Notes: generated by a model not told the origin, from the letters alone. 14,914 bases of DNA from Planctomycetota bacterium (GCA_021828935.1 JAJZCU010000007.1:1-14914); one strand, 5' to 3'. Shown: positions 1 through 10,859, counted from the first letter of the stretch. A program made the numbers and translations.

Positions 1-164
1 GCCGTCCCCGCGGCATTTGCGCACTTGCCGATTTCGGGCCACCACCTCGGCGGGCGGTCCACATGATCATTATCTAAACGTGGCACACCGCCCGGTCGCC
101 GCCCCCTTTGCGGCCGGGGGCTATAAGTATGTGCGGTTTCACGCCTGCGCCTGCGGCTTGGCTC

Positions 165-186
165 GCCGGCATATTTATATGCCGGC
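165..186. repeat. Perfect palindrome, 10-bp arms
   Basis: The arms GCCGGCATAT and ATATGCCGGC are exact reverse complements separated by only TT. With so short a centre it fits a dimeric-protein binding site or a cruciform better than a normal RNA hairpin. No promoter or gene start could be assigned beside it, so its role is unknown. Confidence 0.6.
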
Positions 187-296
187 TAAGATGGGTTGGC
201 GCGGCATGGGTTGCGGGGCACCCTGTGTCGGCGGTGCTAACCGCCCAATTCGCCACGCCACGGGGACAATTTATCCTCCGGCCATTTTCCCCGCCG

Positions 297-382
297 CCGG
301 GGCGCGACCCGCGGTCGCGGCTTTATGGGCGATTGCTACGCTCCACCGGGGCGCGACCCGCCGCCGTAATGGCTTTATGGGC
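297..382. repeat. Imperfect tandem repeat of about 50 bp, two copies
   Basis: The 16-mer CCGGGGCGCGACCCGC occurs at 297-312 and 346-361. Each copy is followed by GGCTTTATGGGC, at 319-330 and 371-382. The first copy also forms a 7-bp stem (CGCGACC/GGTCGCG, 303-319) with a CGC loop, which the second copy has lost. It looks like a decayed duplication of a small palindromic intergenic element. Confidence 0.6.
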
Positions 383-397
383 AACGCGCATTCCCGG

Positions 398-1429
398 CTA
401 TGTCTCCGGCTGCTCAAATGATGGCGCGGCCACGGCGGGCGGGGCGTCGCCGCGCAGGGCGGCCACGATTTCTTTCACATGCACATGGCAGTTTTCCAGG
501 AATATTCGGTAGTGGCTTTGCGTGCCCGCGATTGCCGTGCCGGCCACATAGACGCCGGGCACGTTGGTTTCCATGGTGCGCGGGTTGAACACCGGCACAT
601 TGCCGGGCTGGCGCAGCTCCACCCCGGCCATGCGGCACAGCGACATGTCGGCTTCATAGCCGGTTAACAGCAAAACAAAATCGGCGTCCACATTTACCAA
701 TTCTCCGGCGGCGTTGATCAGCGTGGCGGCGCCGGGGCGGATCTCTTTTATGGTGCTGTTAAAATATCCGGCAATGGCGCCTTCGCGCAGCAGGCCGCGC
801 ACTTCGGGGTACAACCAATATTTAATAGCGCGGGCGTCTAAGTCGGCGCCGCGATAACTTAAGCTGACCCGGGCGCCCGCGCGGTGACAGCGCAGCAGGG
901 CTTCGACGGCTGAGTTGCCGCCGCCCACCACCAGCAGGCGCTGGCCGAAGTAGCTGTGTGGATCTTGAAAATAATGGCTGACCTGGGGCAGATTCTCGCC
1001 GGGAATGTTAAGCATGCGCGGCCGGGCAGTGCCCCCGGTGGCCAGAACCACTCGCCGGGCGCGCCAGGCGTGTCGGCCCTTGAGACCATCGGTGGTCAGC
1101 GTGAACCCATCCGCAGCCCGCGCAAAATCCACCACCGGGTGATAGGTGTGAATATCCAATTTGTACTGCCCCACCACCGCCCGCAGATAGGCCAGATAAT
1201 CTTCCCGTGACGCCTTTTCCTGCCACGACGTAACCAGCGGCACGCCGGCAATGCCAATGCGATCATTGGAACTGAAGAACCGCGTGCCGGGGGCAAACCA
1301 GGAAATCGTGTAACCGATTTGACTGCCTTCCAGATGCAGAAAGTCGATGCCAGCCTGCTGGCAGGCCACAGCCAGTTCAATGCCGATTGGCCCGGCGCCA
1401 ATGATCGCAACGTCCGCGGAGTTTTTCAT
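398..1429 (-). CDS. YpdA-family FAD/NAD(P)-dependent oxidoreductase
   Basis: A 343-residue two-dinucleotide-binding-domain flavoprotein. The FAD-binding Rossmann motif GAGPIG is at residues 11-16, the NAD(P)H motif GGGNSA at 169-174, an LATGG hinge at 129-133 and the closing FAD motif ETNVPGVYVAGTAIAG at 287-302. The FFSS stretch near 51-54 and the HYF segment near 152-154 are typical of the YpdA family. In Firmicutes that family is proposed to reduce oxidised bacillithiol using NADPH. There the first motif reads GPCG with a reactive Cys; here that Cys is Ile15, so the same chemistry should not be assumed. No bacillithiol synthesis gene is nearby. The ATG at 1429 gives the full N-terminal Rossmann strand, and a TAGAAT box six bases upstream suggests a leaderless mRNA. 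It diverges from gyrB. The family is secure; the substrate is unknown. Confidence 0.85.
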   Translation of the reverse strand: MKNSADVAIIGAGPIGIELAVACQQAGIDFLHLEGSQIGYTISWFAPGTRFFSSNDRIGIAGVPLVTSWQEKASREDYLAYLRAVVGQYKLDIHTYHPVVDFARAADGFTLTTDGLKGRHAWRARRVVLATGGTARPRMLNIPGENLPQVSHYFQDPHSYFGQRLLVVGGGNSAVEALLRCHRAGARVSLSYRGADLDARAIKYWLYPEVRGLLREGAIAGYFNSTIKEIRPGAATLINAAGELVNVDADFVLLLTGYEADMSLCRMAGVELRQPGNVPVFNPRTMETNVPGVYVAGTAIAGTQSHYRIFLENCHVHVKEIVAALRGDAPPAVAAPSFEQPET

Positions 1430-1435
1430 GCGGAC

Positions 1436-1441
1436 ATTCTA
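1436..1441 (-). promoter_or_regulatory. Putative -10 box (TAGAAT) for a leaderless transcript of the YpdA-like gene
   Basis: On the minus strand TAGAAT is followed by GTCCGC and then the ATG. Transcription starting about seven bases after the hexamer would begin at the start codon itself. There is no Shine-Dalgarno sequence and no convincing -35 box. The same arrangement occurs at guaA. Confidence 0.45.
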
Positions 1442-1570
1442 GCGGGTGAACGATGGGCACGGTATTGTGGCCGGACGGCGTGCGCGGCGAACGATGGAAG
1501 ACGTGGCGGGAGGAATTTGCCCCGGCGAGGTCAGCGCATTTTGGGCCGCATTTTTTATGGCCGCGTTCCA

Positions 1571-1599
1571 TTGTAACGTGCGGCGTTTCGCCCTATAAT
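1571..1599 (+). promoter_or_regulatory. Sigma-70-type promoter of gyrB
   Basis: A TTGTAA -35 box (1571-1576) and a perfect TATAAT -10 box (1594-1599) are separated by exactly 17 bases. The spacer is GC-rich. Transcription should start near 1606, giving a leader of about 107 nt before the gyrB ATG. It is the closest match to consensus in the window. A supercoiling response, as for gyrase genes elsewhere, is possible but not shown by the sequence. Confidence 0.75.
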
Positions 1600-1606
1600 A
1601 ATCGCG

Positions 1607-1679
1607 TAAACCAATGGTTGTTACGAACGCTTTTTGAATCACTGGAATGACCCGCTCAGACCGATAATACATTGGTTTA
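1607..1679 (+). promoter_or_regulatory. Inverted repeat in the gyrB leader
   Basis: TAAACCAATG (1607-1616) and CATTGGTTTA (1670-1679) are exact 10-bp reverse complements enclosing 53 nt. The first arm begins at the predicted +1 of the gyrB promoter, so the pair could close a stem at the 5' end of the mRNA. The second arm ends just before a GAGGG purine run (1681-1685). It may stabilise the transcript, regulate translation or be a protein site; none is established. Confidence 0.5.
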
Positions 1680-1688
1680 AGAGGGTAG

Positions 1689-4316
<2,628 letters not shown>

Positions 4317-4413
4317 TCAGGGTCGCAATGCGCGCTGTGGGCGTCTCGCGGTACGCCTTGATCAATGGTTCGCCGGGCCCTTTGTCGCCCTTCGCGCTTT
4401 CGCTCCCAGCCGG

Positions 4414-4419
4414 TAGAAT
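4414..4419 (+). promoter_or_regulatory. Putative -10 box (TAGAAT) for leaderless guaA
   Basis: TAGAAT ends six bases before the guaA ATG (TAGAAT-TCCGCC-ATG). The expected transcription start is the A of the start codon. There is no Shine-Dalgarno sequence in this interval, and the -35 region is weak. It implies that guaA has its own promoter rather than relying on gyrB read-through. Confidence 0.45.
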
Positions 4420-4425
4420 TCCGCC

Positions 4426-5994
4426 ATGGAAAAATCGCCCACCAAGCAACAATGCGTGCCCGTGCTGGATTTTGGCTCGCAATATGCCCAACTGATCGCC
4501 CGCCGTGTGCGCGAGGCCGGCGTTTACAGCGTGCTGGTCCGCCCGGATATTTCCGCAACCGAACTGGCGGCCCTCTCCCCCATTGGCATCATACTTTCGG
4601 GGGGCCCGGCCAGCGTGTACGAAGGCCATGCCCCCAGGTGCGATCCGGCGGTTTTCCAGGTGGGCGTGCCAGTCCTGGGAATTTGTTATGGAATGCAAAT
4701 CGGGGCGGAGCTTCTCGGGGGAACCGTGGCGCCGGCCAAGGCCCGCGAATATGGCGCTGCGAAGCTGCATCTGCTGCCCGAAGGCGCAGAAACCGGGGGT
4801 TTTTTGGGCGGCGTGCCGGAACAGACCACCGTCTGGATGAGTCACGGCGATCAGGTGCAAAGTTTAGGCGCCGATTTTATCCCTCTGGCCAGTACGCCCA
4901 CATGCCCGCTGGCCGCCATCCGCCACCGCAACCGGCCCTTCTTTGGCGTGCAGTTTCATCCGGAAGTGACGCACACGCCGCACGGGGCACAGATCATTGA
5001 AAATTTTCTCTACCGCATCTGCCGCGCCGCTGGCGACTGGCAAATGGGTAATTTTGTGGATGCGGCGGTCGAAAAAATTCGCGTGCAGGTCGGGCATAAC
5101 CGCGTGATATTGGGGCTTTCCGGCGGGGTCGATTCTTCCGTGGCGGCGGCGCTGCTGCATAAGGCAATCGGCAATCAGTTGGCGTGCATATTTGTTGATA
5201 ACGGCCTGCTGCGCCAGAATGAACGAAACACTGTGGAAAGCATGTTTCGCGACCACTTCCACATGAACCTGCGCACCGTGGACGCCTCCGCGGAATTTTT
5301 GGGGGCTCTGCGCGGCGTGACCGAACCGCAAAAAAAACGGACCATCATTGGCAAGTTATTCGTGGAGGCCTTCCGCGGCGCAGCAAAATCCATCCCCGAC
5401 GCCAAATTTCTCGCCCAGGGCACGCTTTATCCGGATGTCATCGAAAGCGGCCACGGACACGCCGGCACGGCCGCCAACATTAAATTGCACCACAATGTCG
5501 GCGGTCTGCCGCGGGAACTGGGCTTTGAACTTGTCGAGCCGTTGCGCGATTTATTCAAAGATGAGGTGCGGCGCCTCGGCGAGGTGTTGGGCCTGCCGGA
5601 AAGTTTGATCTGGCGGCACCCCTTCCCCGGCCCCGGGCTGGCCGTGCGGTGCATCGGCGAAATTACCGAAGAAAAACTGACGGTGCTGCGTCAAGCCGAT
5701 GAAATCTTTTTGGAAGAACTCATTGCCGCGAATTTATACCGCAGTGCCGCCCAGACATTCGCCGTGATTTTGCCGGTGGCATCGGTGGCGGTGATGGGTG
5801 ATGGCCGCAGTTATCAGCCCGTGGTGGCGTTGCGCAGCGTGGATTCCACCGATTTTATGACCGCCGACTGGAGCCGCCTGCCGTATGATGTTCTGGCGCG
5901 GGTCAGCAGCCGGATTGTCAACGAGGTCCGTGGCGTAAGCCGGGTGGTTTACGATATAACCAGTAAGCCGCCGGGCACCATTGAATGGGAGTAG
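4426..5994 (+). CDS. guaA: GMP synthase (glutamine-hydrolysing)
   Basis: Converts XMP, glutamine and ATP to GMP in the cytoplasm, the last step of guanine nucleotide synthesis. The 522 residues match the usual bacterial length of about 525. A class I glutamine amidotransferase domain comes first, with nucleophile Cys87 in GICYGM and the His178/Glu180 pair in FHPE. The ATP-pyrophosphatase domain follows, with the P-loop SGGVDSS at 232-238. The C-terminal dimerisation domain ends in KPPGTIEWE, close to the standard GuaA terminus. All catalytic residues are present. The gene lies 109 nt after gyrB with its own -10-like box, and the zinc-ribbon gene starts 29 nt downstream, so those two may be cotranscribed. 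Confidence 0.97.
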   Translation: MEKSPTKQQCVPVLDFGSQYAQLIARRVREAGVYSVLVRPDISATELAALSPIGIILSGGPASVYEGHAPRCDPAVFQVGVPVLGICYGMQIGAELLGGTVAPAKAREYGAAKLHLLPEGAETGGFLGGVPEQTTVWMSHGDQVQSLGADFIPLASTPTCPLAAIRHRNRPFFGVQFHPEVTHTPHGAQIIENFLYRICRAAGDWQMGNFVDAAVEKIRVQVGHNRVILGLSGGVDSSVAAALLHKAIGNQLACIFVDNGLLRQNERNTVESMFRDHFHMNLRTVDASAEFLGALRGVTEPQKKRTIIGKLFVEAFRGAAKSIPDAKFLAQGTLYPDVIESGHGHAGTAANIKLHHNVGGLPRELGFELVEPLRDLFKDEVRRLGEVLGLPESLIWRHPFPGPGLAVRCIGEITEEKLTVLRQADEIFLEELIAANLYRSAAQTFAVILPVASVAVMGDGRSYQPVVALRSVDSTDFMTADWSRLPYDVLARVSSRIVNEVRGVSRVVYDITSKPPGTIEWE

Positions 5995-6023
5995 ACGCCC
6001 CAGGGTGGGAAATCCGGCAATAA

Positions 6024-6509
6024 ATGAAGCGAAGAAAATCGCGAATATGGTGCGCACAGATGGCCTCCACGGAAACACAAGTTCATCCCCACGATGTCGG
6101 ACTGCCCAGCGGGGTGGTGCGAAAACGCCACCGGTTTAGATACATTGGTTATTGGATGATTACCATATCGATACTCACCGCCATACCGGGCTGGGCCATT
6201 TACGGCGTGTCCATCTGGCAGGCCCTGGACATACGCAACCAGCCGCCGTCCCGCGCCATTTTCGCCTACGCCCTGCTGATTATTTCCAGCGTCACTCTGG
6301 TGCTGGGATTCTGGTATTTATTGTTAGCGCATGTGCGGCGCATCGCCCGCATGGTTGAAGACGGCACCGCCATCACCCCCGCAATGTCCGATGAACAGGT
6401 GCATTGCCCCAACTGTGGCTGGACCTGCGACTACCCGGACCGCTTCTGCCGCCATTGCGGAAAACCATTCGGCATGTCCATTGGGCCGCGCGGCGGGCCG
6501 GCGGCGTAG
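6024..6509 (+). CDS. Small two-helix membrane protein with C-terminal zinc ribbon
   Basis: A 161-residue protein I cannot assign to a named family. A basic N-terminus is followed by two hydrophobic helices at about 40-65 and 79-102. The C-terminus carries Cys128, Cys131, Cys142 and Cys145 in a CPNC...CRHC pattern, which is a zinc-ribbon type metal site. Cys135 lies between the two pairs and may be free. The positive-inside rule, with Arg/His/Lys-rich flanks before helix 1 and after helix 2, predicts both termini in the cytoplasm, so the zinc ribbon would face DNA, RNA or cytosolic partners. The start at 6024 has only a weak purine run (GGGTGGGA) about 14 nt upstream; Met13 at 6060 is an alternative start. 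It sits 29 nt after guaA and 90 nt before lptB. The function is unknown. Confidence 0.75.
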   Translation: MKRRKSRIWCAQMASTETQVHPHDVGLPSGVVRKRHRFRYIGYWMITISILTAIPGWAIYGVSIWQALDIRNQPPSRAIFAYALLIISSVTLVLGFWYLLLAHVRRIARMVEDGTAITPAMSDEQVHCPNCGWTCDYPDRFCRHCGKPFGMSIGPRGGPAA

Positions 6510-6599
6510 GGGCGCCCGGGGTACACGCCGGCGGCGGGTCCGACGGCAGTAGTTTTAATAGCAATTTGGCAAACGCATTACGGCTTGTTCTGGTGAAGA

Positions 6600-7337
6600 T
6601 TGATCCTGTTAAAAGTCAACGGCCTGGTCAAACGCTACGGCGGCCGCACGGTCGTAAACAATGTTACGTTTGAAGTCGGCAGCCGCGAGGTCATCGGCCT
6701 ATTGGGCCGCAACGGCGCGGGAAAAACGACCACGTTCCGCATGGTTGTGGGCATGGTTACGCCCGACCAGGGGCAGGTGATGTTTGACGGTTTCGACATT
6801 ACCCGCCTGCCCATGTACCAGCGGGCCCGCAAGGGCATGGGCTATTTATCGCAGGAACCGTCGATCTTTCAACGCATGACCGTGGAACAAAATCTGCTGG
6901 CCATTTTGGAAACCACGCATCGCAACGGCGCGGCGCGCAAGGCCGAAGCCGAACGACTGATGGAACAATTCGGCCTCACCAAGACGCGACGGCAAAAGGC
7001 GATGACGCTGTCCGGCGGCGAGCGGCGCAAACTGGAAATCGCCCGCGCCTTGGTTACCAACCCATCGCTGATTCTGCTGGATGAACCGTTCAGCGGCGTG
7101 GACCCCATCGCCGTGGAGGATTTGCAGCGGGAGATCCGGCAACTCAGGGAACAACTGGGCAAGGCTATTTTGATTACCGACCATAACGTGCAGCGCACGC
7201 TGGAGGTCTGCGACCGGGCCATTATCATTGCCGAGGGCACCGTGCAGGCCGAAGGCGCACCCAAGGATTTAATTAACGACCCCCTGGTGCGTCAGTCTTA
7301 CCTTGGGCACACATTCAAGGGCGACGAATTCGGATAA
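6600..7337 (+). CDS. lptB: LPS export ABC transporter ATP-binding protein LptB
   Basis: A 245-residue cytoplasmic ATPase of the LptB type, which with LptF/LptG extracts lipopolysaccharide from the inner membrane for delivery to the outer membrane. It has Walker A GRNGAGKT at 36-43, a Q-loop Gln85 in YLSQEPSIF, the signature LSGGE at 137-141, Walker B LILLDEP at 157-163 and an H-loop His195 in ITDHNVQ. The segment YLSQEPSIFQRMTVEQNLLAIL and the C-terminal YLGHTF are LptB-like and separate it from the related branched-chain amino acid ATPases. It starts at TTG, with GGTGAA just upstream as a weak Shine-Dalgarno sequence; no in-frame ATG lies close by. No lptA, lptC, lptF or lptG is in the window. 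Its presence argues for an asymmetric, LPS-bearing outer membrane. Confidence 0.9.
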   Translation: MILLKVNGLVKRYGGRTVVNNVTFEVGSREVIGLLGRNGAGKTTTFRMVVGMVTPDQGQVMFDGFDITRLPMYQRARKGMGYLSQEPSIFQRMTVEQNLLAILETTHRNGAARKAEAERLMEQFGLTKTRRQKAMTLSGGERRKLEIARALVTNPSLILLDEPFSGVDPIAVEDLQREIRQLREQLGKAILITDHNVQRTLEVCDRAIIIAEGTVQAEGAPKDLINDPLVRQSYLGHTFKGDEFG

Positions 7338-7356
7338 GGCGCCGCCCAGCATGGGG

Positions 7357-7375
7357 GGTGGCCATCTTGGCCGCC
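7357..7375 (+). terminator. Possible terminator hairpin after lptB
   Basis: A 7-bp stem with one G-T wobble and an ATCTT loop begins 20 nt after the lptB stop. There is no T tract behind it, so it is a weak intrinsic terminator at best and may equally be a dispersed repeat. Confidence 0.3.
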
Positions 7376-7522
7376 AGGTCGTGCGCCTCCATTGCAACCT
7401 TCGCCGAAATCCTGCTATCGGCTTGACTACGCCCGGCTGGAAGCCCGTGCCCCCCGTTCGTTCACAGCGGCGGGCGGTCGGCAACCGCCAGCGATCCATT
7501 CGCGGGAAATAATGGGCCCACG

Positions 7523-7539
7523 GCGAGCGATCCGCTCGC
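7523..7539 (-). terminator. Possible terminator hairpin after the TPR-like lipoprotein gene
   Basis: A perfect 7-bp GC-rich stem (GCGAGCG/CGCTCGC) with a 3-nt loop lies 14 nt past the stop codon on the minus strand. It is well placed to end the six-gene operon or to protect the mRNA 3' end, but no U-rich tail follows. Confidence 0.35.
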
Positions 7540-7552
7540 GGTCCACGGAAGC

Positions 7553-10195
7553 TCAATGCACCCCGTATTCCTGCATAAACTTTTCAAACGCCTTGTGCCG
7601 CCGCTTTCCGCCTATCGCGGACCCGTAAATTGTCACCAGGCTTTCCAGCGAGTCGCGGGTGGCCTTCACGTTCTTGTGCATCTTCTCATTGCACTTAATA
7701 ACGAAATAATACCCATCCCAGAACGACGGCGACCCGGGAGGCAACTGCTCAATGATGCGCACCCAGAAGTCGTGGGAATAAGGGTACTTCTTGGCATAAT
7801 AGGCGGCCCGCGCCTGGCCGATGAAGTTGCGGATGTCCGCCGGGCGTTCATGTTGCAACTGTTTGAACAGCGCCATGGCCTTGGTGGCCTGACCGGCGCG
7901 TATCAGCGTGTCGGCCAAAATCTGCTGATAGCCATATACATCGCGCTTGGCATTGAGCTGGGCCCCGGCTTGCTTAATAAGCTGGCTTAACAGCGCCGCC
8001 GCGTCGCCGGCCAGCCGCTTGGCACGGGCCGGGTGGCTCTTGCGCAGCCGCCGGCTTTGCGCATCCCATTGGCCGATCAACCCCTTGATGACCTCCTGCT
8101 TGTTCTGTCCGGCGCCGCCGGCGATCTGGTCCACCACCTGCAGCACTTTGCTGTTTTTGTGCTCCAACTGGTACTGCCGAATGCGGTAACGCAGAATGGC
8201 GCTGCGTACGGCGGGGGTCAGGTCGGCGCCCATGGCCTGTAAACGCGTGAGGTCCTTCCCGGCGGCCTTGGGGTTGCGCAACGGGCTTAGGTTGGTGCTG
8301 GCCAGAATTAAATAAATATCCGGCATATACAATCGTGCGCGCTTAACCGAGGCCCCCGCCACGGTGGCCGGCGGACGACGCAACACCTGCAGGAATTGGT
8401 CGCTGCGTTGTACCAACTGGGCGGCGGCGTGCAGACGCAGTCGTTGGCTGGCCTTTTTATCTTCCAGCCGCGAAAGCCGGTCCGTGGCGATGCGCAACAG
8501 CCGGTAATGGGCGTCGAGGTACAACGGACTTGACGCTGGTACTTTATCAAACATGGCTGCGGCCTGGGCGAATTTCTTTTGCTTTTCAAGCTGATCGGCA
8601 TAGGCGAAAGCCCAGCGCTTTTCGCCGAGGTTCACGTAGGCCAGTTTCAGCGCCTTGCGCAGCAGCGCCCGCACCTTGGTGGAGGCGTGGCCGGTGTCGG
8701 TGAGTTTGGCCAATTGACTTAGCGCCAGGGCCAGCACGCTTTTGGATTTAGGATCGTGCGGGGCCATGGTGACATAGGCCACATTAAGCCGCGCCGCCGC
8801 GCTTAGCCGGCCCAGCCGTCCGGCGCAGATGCCCTCAATAAGCGTAGCCTCCAGCCGGGATGCCTTGGACGCATGGGCATTTTTCCGGACCGCCCGCGCC
8901 GCGTGAAGGGCGGTTAAATTATTAGCCCGGGTATTTTTCTGGGCGGCCTTCCACGCCAGGGCCAGCGCCTGCAGCGGCGCCATGGTCTTATAGTGGCCCG
9001 CGTGGCCGGAATTCATGACCGCGATTTGCTCATAAACCAATGGCGCGAAAGAGGGATTGGCCTTCACAATGGCGTGCAGGATGCCCACGGCCTTTTTCCG
9101 CGCCGCCGCCTGCGCCGCCGCGTTGGGCAGCGACCTGGCGCGGATCATTTCCACCCGATAGGAAAGCATTTCCACGCCGACTTTCGCGCCCGGGCCCGAC
9201 GTCTGCGGGCTCTTGCCCAGCCACTGTTGAAATGCGTCAAGTATCTTGGTGGCCTTGTCGAAACGCTTGCGCTGGGCGTACAAAAGCACCTCTTGATATC
9301 GCGCATTGTATTGCACAAACGGCGGCGCCTGGGCCACCGCGGCCTTGCGCAGGTCGCTTAATGCCCGGCTGAATTCACCCGCGGCGCTGGAGGCTTCGCC
9401 CGCCAACAACCATGACTGATACAAAACCCCCGTGCGCTTGCCGCGCTTAATCCACGGCTGCAAAAGCCGCACGCATTGCGCCATGTACTTCTTGCGCTGC
9501 GGGCCCGGCGCGGCGGCCAATCCCAGTTGATACTGCGCCTGCGGCATCAAATAACTGGCGCCGGCGTGACCGGCCTGCGCGGCGGCGTATTGGGCTTCGT
9601 CAGCGTTGGTGAACGGTTCCAAATTTTCCGTGTAGTGCATCATCCCGTAAAGCGTGATGTCCGCAATGTTTACCAGCTTCGCAAAAACGCCAGCCGACGC
9701 CGCCAGCCGACGCCGCGTGGCCGCCGTGTCCGCCACAAAGCGCACCTGCTTGGCCAGTGGGCTGGTAATATGCAAATAAATAAATCTGGCTTGGTCCAGC
9801 GCCCAGTAACCATCGAGCTCTCCGGGACGCCCGCGCAGATACAGCGCGATGTCCGCCACATATTGCCGTTCCAACTTCCGCGCATGGCGGGGCGTTCCGC
9901 CCGAAAATTCCGACATGATGGCCGCCGATTGATAGAGCGCCTTGAGCGGCGCGGTGGCGGCATGCGCGGCCCGGTATTGCAATAAGGTGGTTAAACCCGC
10001 GTCGGCAAGCCGGTCAGCAAACTGCGTATCAGAAGCCTGCAGCCCCGGCATAATAAGGTATTGTTTGGCGTTGATCTTGTGCCAGTTCATGCGGGCCATA
10101 ACCCGGCCGCAGCCGGCCATGCCCGCGATGCCCGCCCCAACCAGGACCATCGCTGCCGCCGGTCCAATTATCCTGCCAGTTCTATGCACTTTCAT
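7553..10195 (-). CDS. Large TPR-like helical lipoprotein
   Basis: An 880-residue protein from the ATG at 10195. The N-terminus has basic residues (His4, Arg5, Arg8), a hydrophobic segment at about 9-27 and a lipobox ending Met-Ala-Gly-Cys29, so it should be exported and lipid-anchored. The rest is mostly amphipathic helices with the spacing of tetratricopeptide-like repeats. The clearest are near residues 260-325, 530-570 and 755-835. The protein is Ala- and Lys-rich and has no catalytic motif I recognise. The start was chosen because GGAGG lies 10 nt upstream; a GTG at 10219 would put residues in front of the signal peptide. As last gene of the ExbB/ExbD/vWA operon it is a plausible outer-membrane or periplasmic scaffold for that complex, by loose analogy with TPR partners of Tol-Pal. 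The export signal is well supported; the function is inference. Confidence 0.8.
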   Translation of the reverse strand: MKVHRTGRIIGPAAAMVLVGAGIAGMAGCGRVMARMNWHKINAKQYLIMPGLQASDTQFADRLADAGLTTLLQYRAAHAATAPLKALYQSAAIMSEFSGGTPRHARKLERQYVADIALYLRGRPGELDGYWALDQARFIYLHITSPLAKQVRFVADTAATRRRLAASAGVFAKLVNIADITLYGMMHYTENLEPFTNADEAQYAAAQAGHAGASYLMPQAQYQLGLAAAPGPQRKKYMAQCVRLLQPWIKRGKRTGVLYQSWLLAGEASSAAGEFSRALSDLRKAAVAQAPPFVQYNARYQEVLLYAQRKRFDKATKILDAFQQWLGKSPQTSGPGAKVGVEMLSYRVEMIRARSLPNAAAQAAARKKAVGILHAIVKANPSFAPLVYEQIAVMNSGHAGHYKTMAPLQALALAWKAAQKNTRANNLTALHAARAVRKNAHASKASRLEATLIEGICAGRLGRLSAAARLNVAYVTMAPHDPKSKSVLALALSQLAKLTDTGHASTKVRALLRKALKLAYVNLGEKRWAFAYADQLEKQKKFAQAAAMFDKVPASSPLYLDAHYRLLRIATDRLSRLEDKKASQRLRLHAAAQLVQRSDQFLQVLRRPPATVAGASVKRARLYMPDIYLILASTNLSPLRNPKAAGKDLTRLQAMGADLTPAVRSAILRYRIRQYQLEHKNSKVLQVVDQIAGGAGQNKQEVIKGLIGQWDAQSRRLRKSHPARAKRLAGDAAALLSQLIKQAGAQLNAKRDVYGYQQILADTLIRAGQATKAMALFKQLQHERPADIRNFIGQARAAYYAKKYPYSHDFWVRIIEQLPPGSPSFWDGYYFVIKCNEKMHKNVKATRDSLESLVTIYGSAIGGKRRHKAFEKFMQEYGVH

Positions 10196-10302
10196 CAACC
10201 CCATGCCTCCACGGACCACATCAAAAAGCCACTGATCTCATGCGCCAGCGGCCAGTTTCACCGGGCGCAGCGTCAAGACCGCGGCGCCAACCGCGCATTT
10301 TC

Positions 10303-10773
10303 TCAATGGGCATAGGCGAAACCCACCGCTTTAAAGCGCGCCTGCGTACAATCCTGGTAAGTCGTAATAACGTCCTGGTATGGTACGCCGTTGCCGGGCA
10401 TGATCAGTATGCCCATCTTCAGGTTGTGCAGGCTGCGCAACTTGCGCTGCTTTTGCTTCAGCCACTTGGCCAACTGCCCGGAAAGGTCTTCCGTTTGGAA
10501 ATTGGCGATGGTGGCCATGGTATGGGCGCCGCGGCGGGCCAGTTTAATGTCAATGCGGGTGGCGGGCATTTTCGCGCTGCCGGTGGCCTTGTTTAATCCG
10601 CCGGTTTTAACCGCGGGCGTGTTATTGGTTAAATACAGGTCCGGCGACGCGAACGTGGTGCCCAACATAAAAAATATCAAGATACACATGACAATGTCCA
10701 CCATGGGCGTCATGTTGGGGCCGCTGTGCAACGACTGCTTGGACAACCCGCGATTTTTCTTTCCTGATTGCAT
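10303..10773 (-). CDS. ExbD/TolR-family biopolymer transport protein, second copy
   Basis: A 156-residue inner-membrane protein. After a short basic cytoplasmic N-terminus comes the family motif NMTPMVDIVMCILIFFML at about 20-37, with Asp26 at the position of the proton-carrying Asp25 of E. coli ExbD. The remainder is a periplasmic domain. An AAGGA Shine-Dalgarno sequence lies about nine bases before the ATG. Between helix and domain it carries a Thr/Asn/Lys-rich stretch (about 45-70) that the first ExbD copy lacks. It lies 86 nt after that copy and 107 nt before the lipoprotein gene, in the same direction. It should sit in the pore of the ExbB-type channel and use the proton motive force. 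The family is clear; the partner is inferred from context. Confidence 0.9.
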   Translation of the reverse strand: MQSGKKNRGLSKQSLHSGPNMTPMVDIVMCILIFFMLGTTFASPDLYLTNNTPAVKTGGLNKATGSAKMPATRIDIKLARRGAHTMATIANFQTEDLSGQLAKWLKQKQRKLRSLHNLKMGILIMPGNGVPYQDVITTYQDCTQARFKAVGFAYAH

Positions 10774-10859
10774 GGTCCATGATCCTTGTTTTTATTTAGG
10801 TCGCCGAACCGGGGCGCCACCCGGGGGCCCGCTGAATTTTTCGGCCGCGGGGCGGCTGA

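Larger units (their letters stand above)
1..397. other. Intergenic region with repeats, no recognisable gene
   Basis: No reading frame here looks like a real protein: the frames that are open are rich in Arg, Ala, Gly and Pro and match no family I know. The stretch is downstream of the minus-strand YpdA-like gene. It contains a perfect palindrome near 165-186, a GC hairpin at 303-319 and an imperfect tandem repeat between about 297 and 382. The left edge of the window cuts it, so the tail of another gene could lie before base 60, but nothing supports one. Confidence 0.5.
7338..7552. repeat. Convergent intergenic region with three GC-rich hairpins
   Basis: No gene is seen. Three stem-loops lie in order: GGTGGCC/GGCCGCC with one wobble pair (7357-7375), GGCGGT/ACCGCC (7473-7489) and GCGAGCG/CGCTCGC (7523-7539). 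A direct repeat GCGATCC-(AT/GC)-TCGCGG occurs at 7491-7505 and 7527-7541. The 12-mer CGGCGGGCGGTC at 7468-7479 also occurs at 48-59. The region looks assembled from short palindromic dispersed elements of the kind common in GC-rich bacterial genomes. Confidence 0.5.

Noticed and set aside
17..512. Overlapping plus-strand frames at the left edge
   Set aside because: Composition is Arg/Ala/Pro-rich, they overlap each other and the YpdA-like gene, and they run through palindromes and repeats. No ribosome site or family motif supports them.
7303..7512. Small open frame overlapping the lptB end and running into the intergenic region
   Set aside because: It spans hairpins and repeat words, has no ribosome site and begins inside lptB in another frame.
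10196..10219. Upstream GTG start for the lipoprotein
   Set aside because: GGAGG lies inside this stretch and is correctly spaced for the ATG at 10195, which also gives a normal lipoprotein signal peptide.
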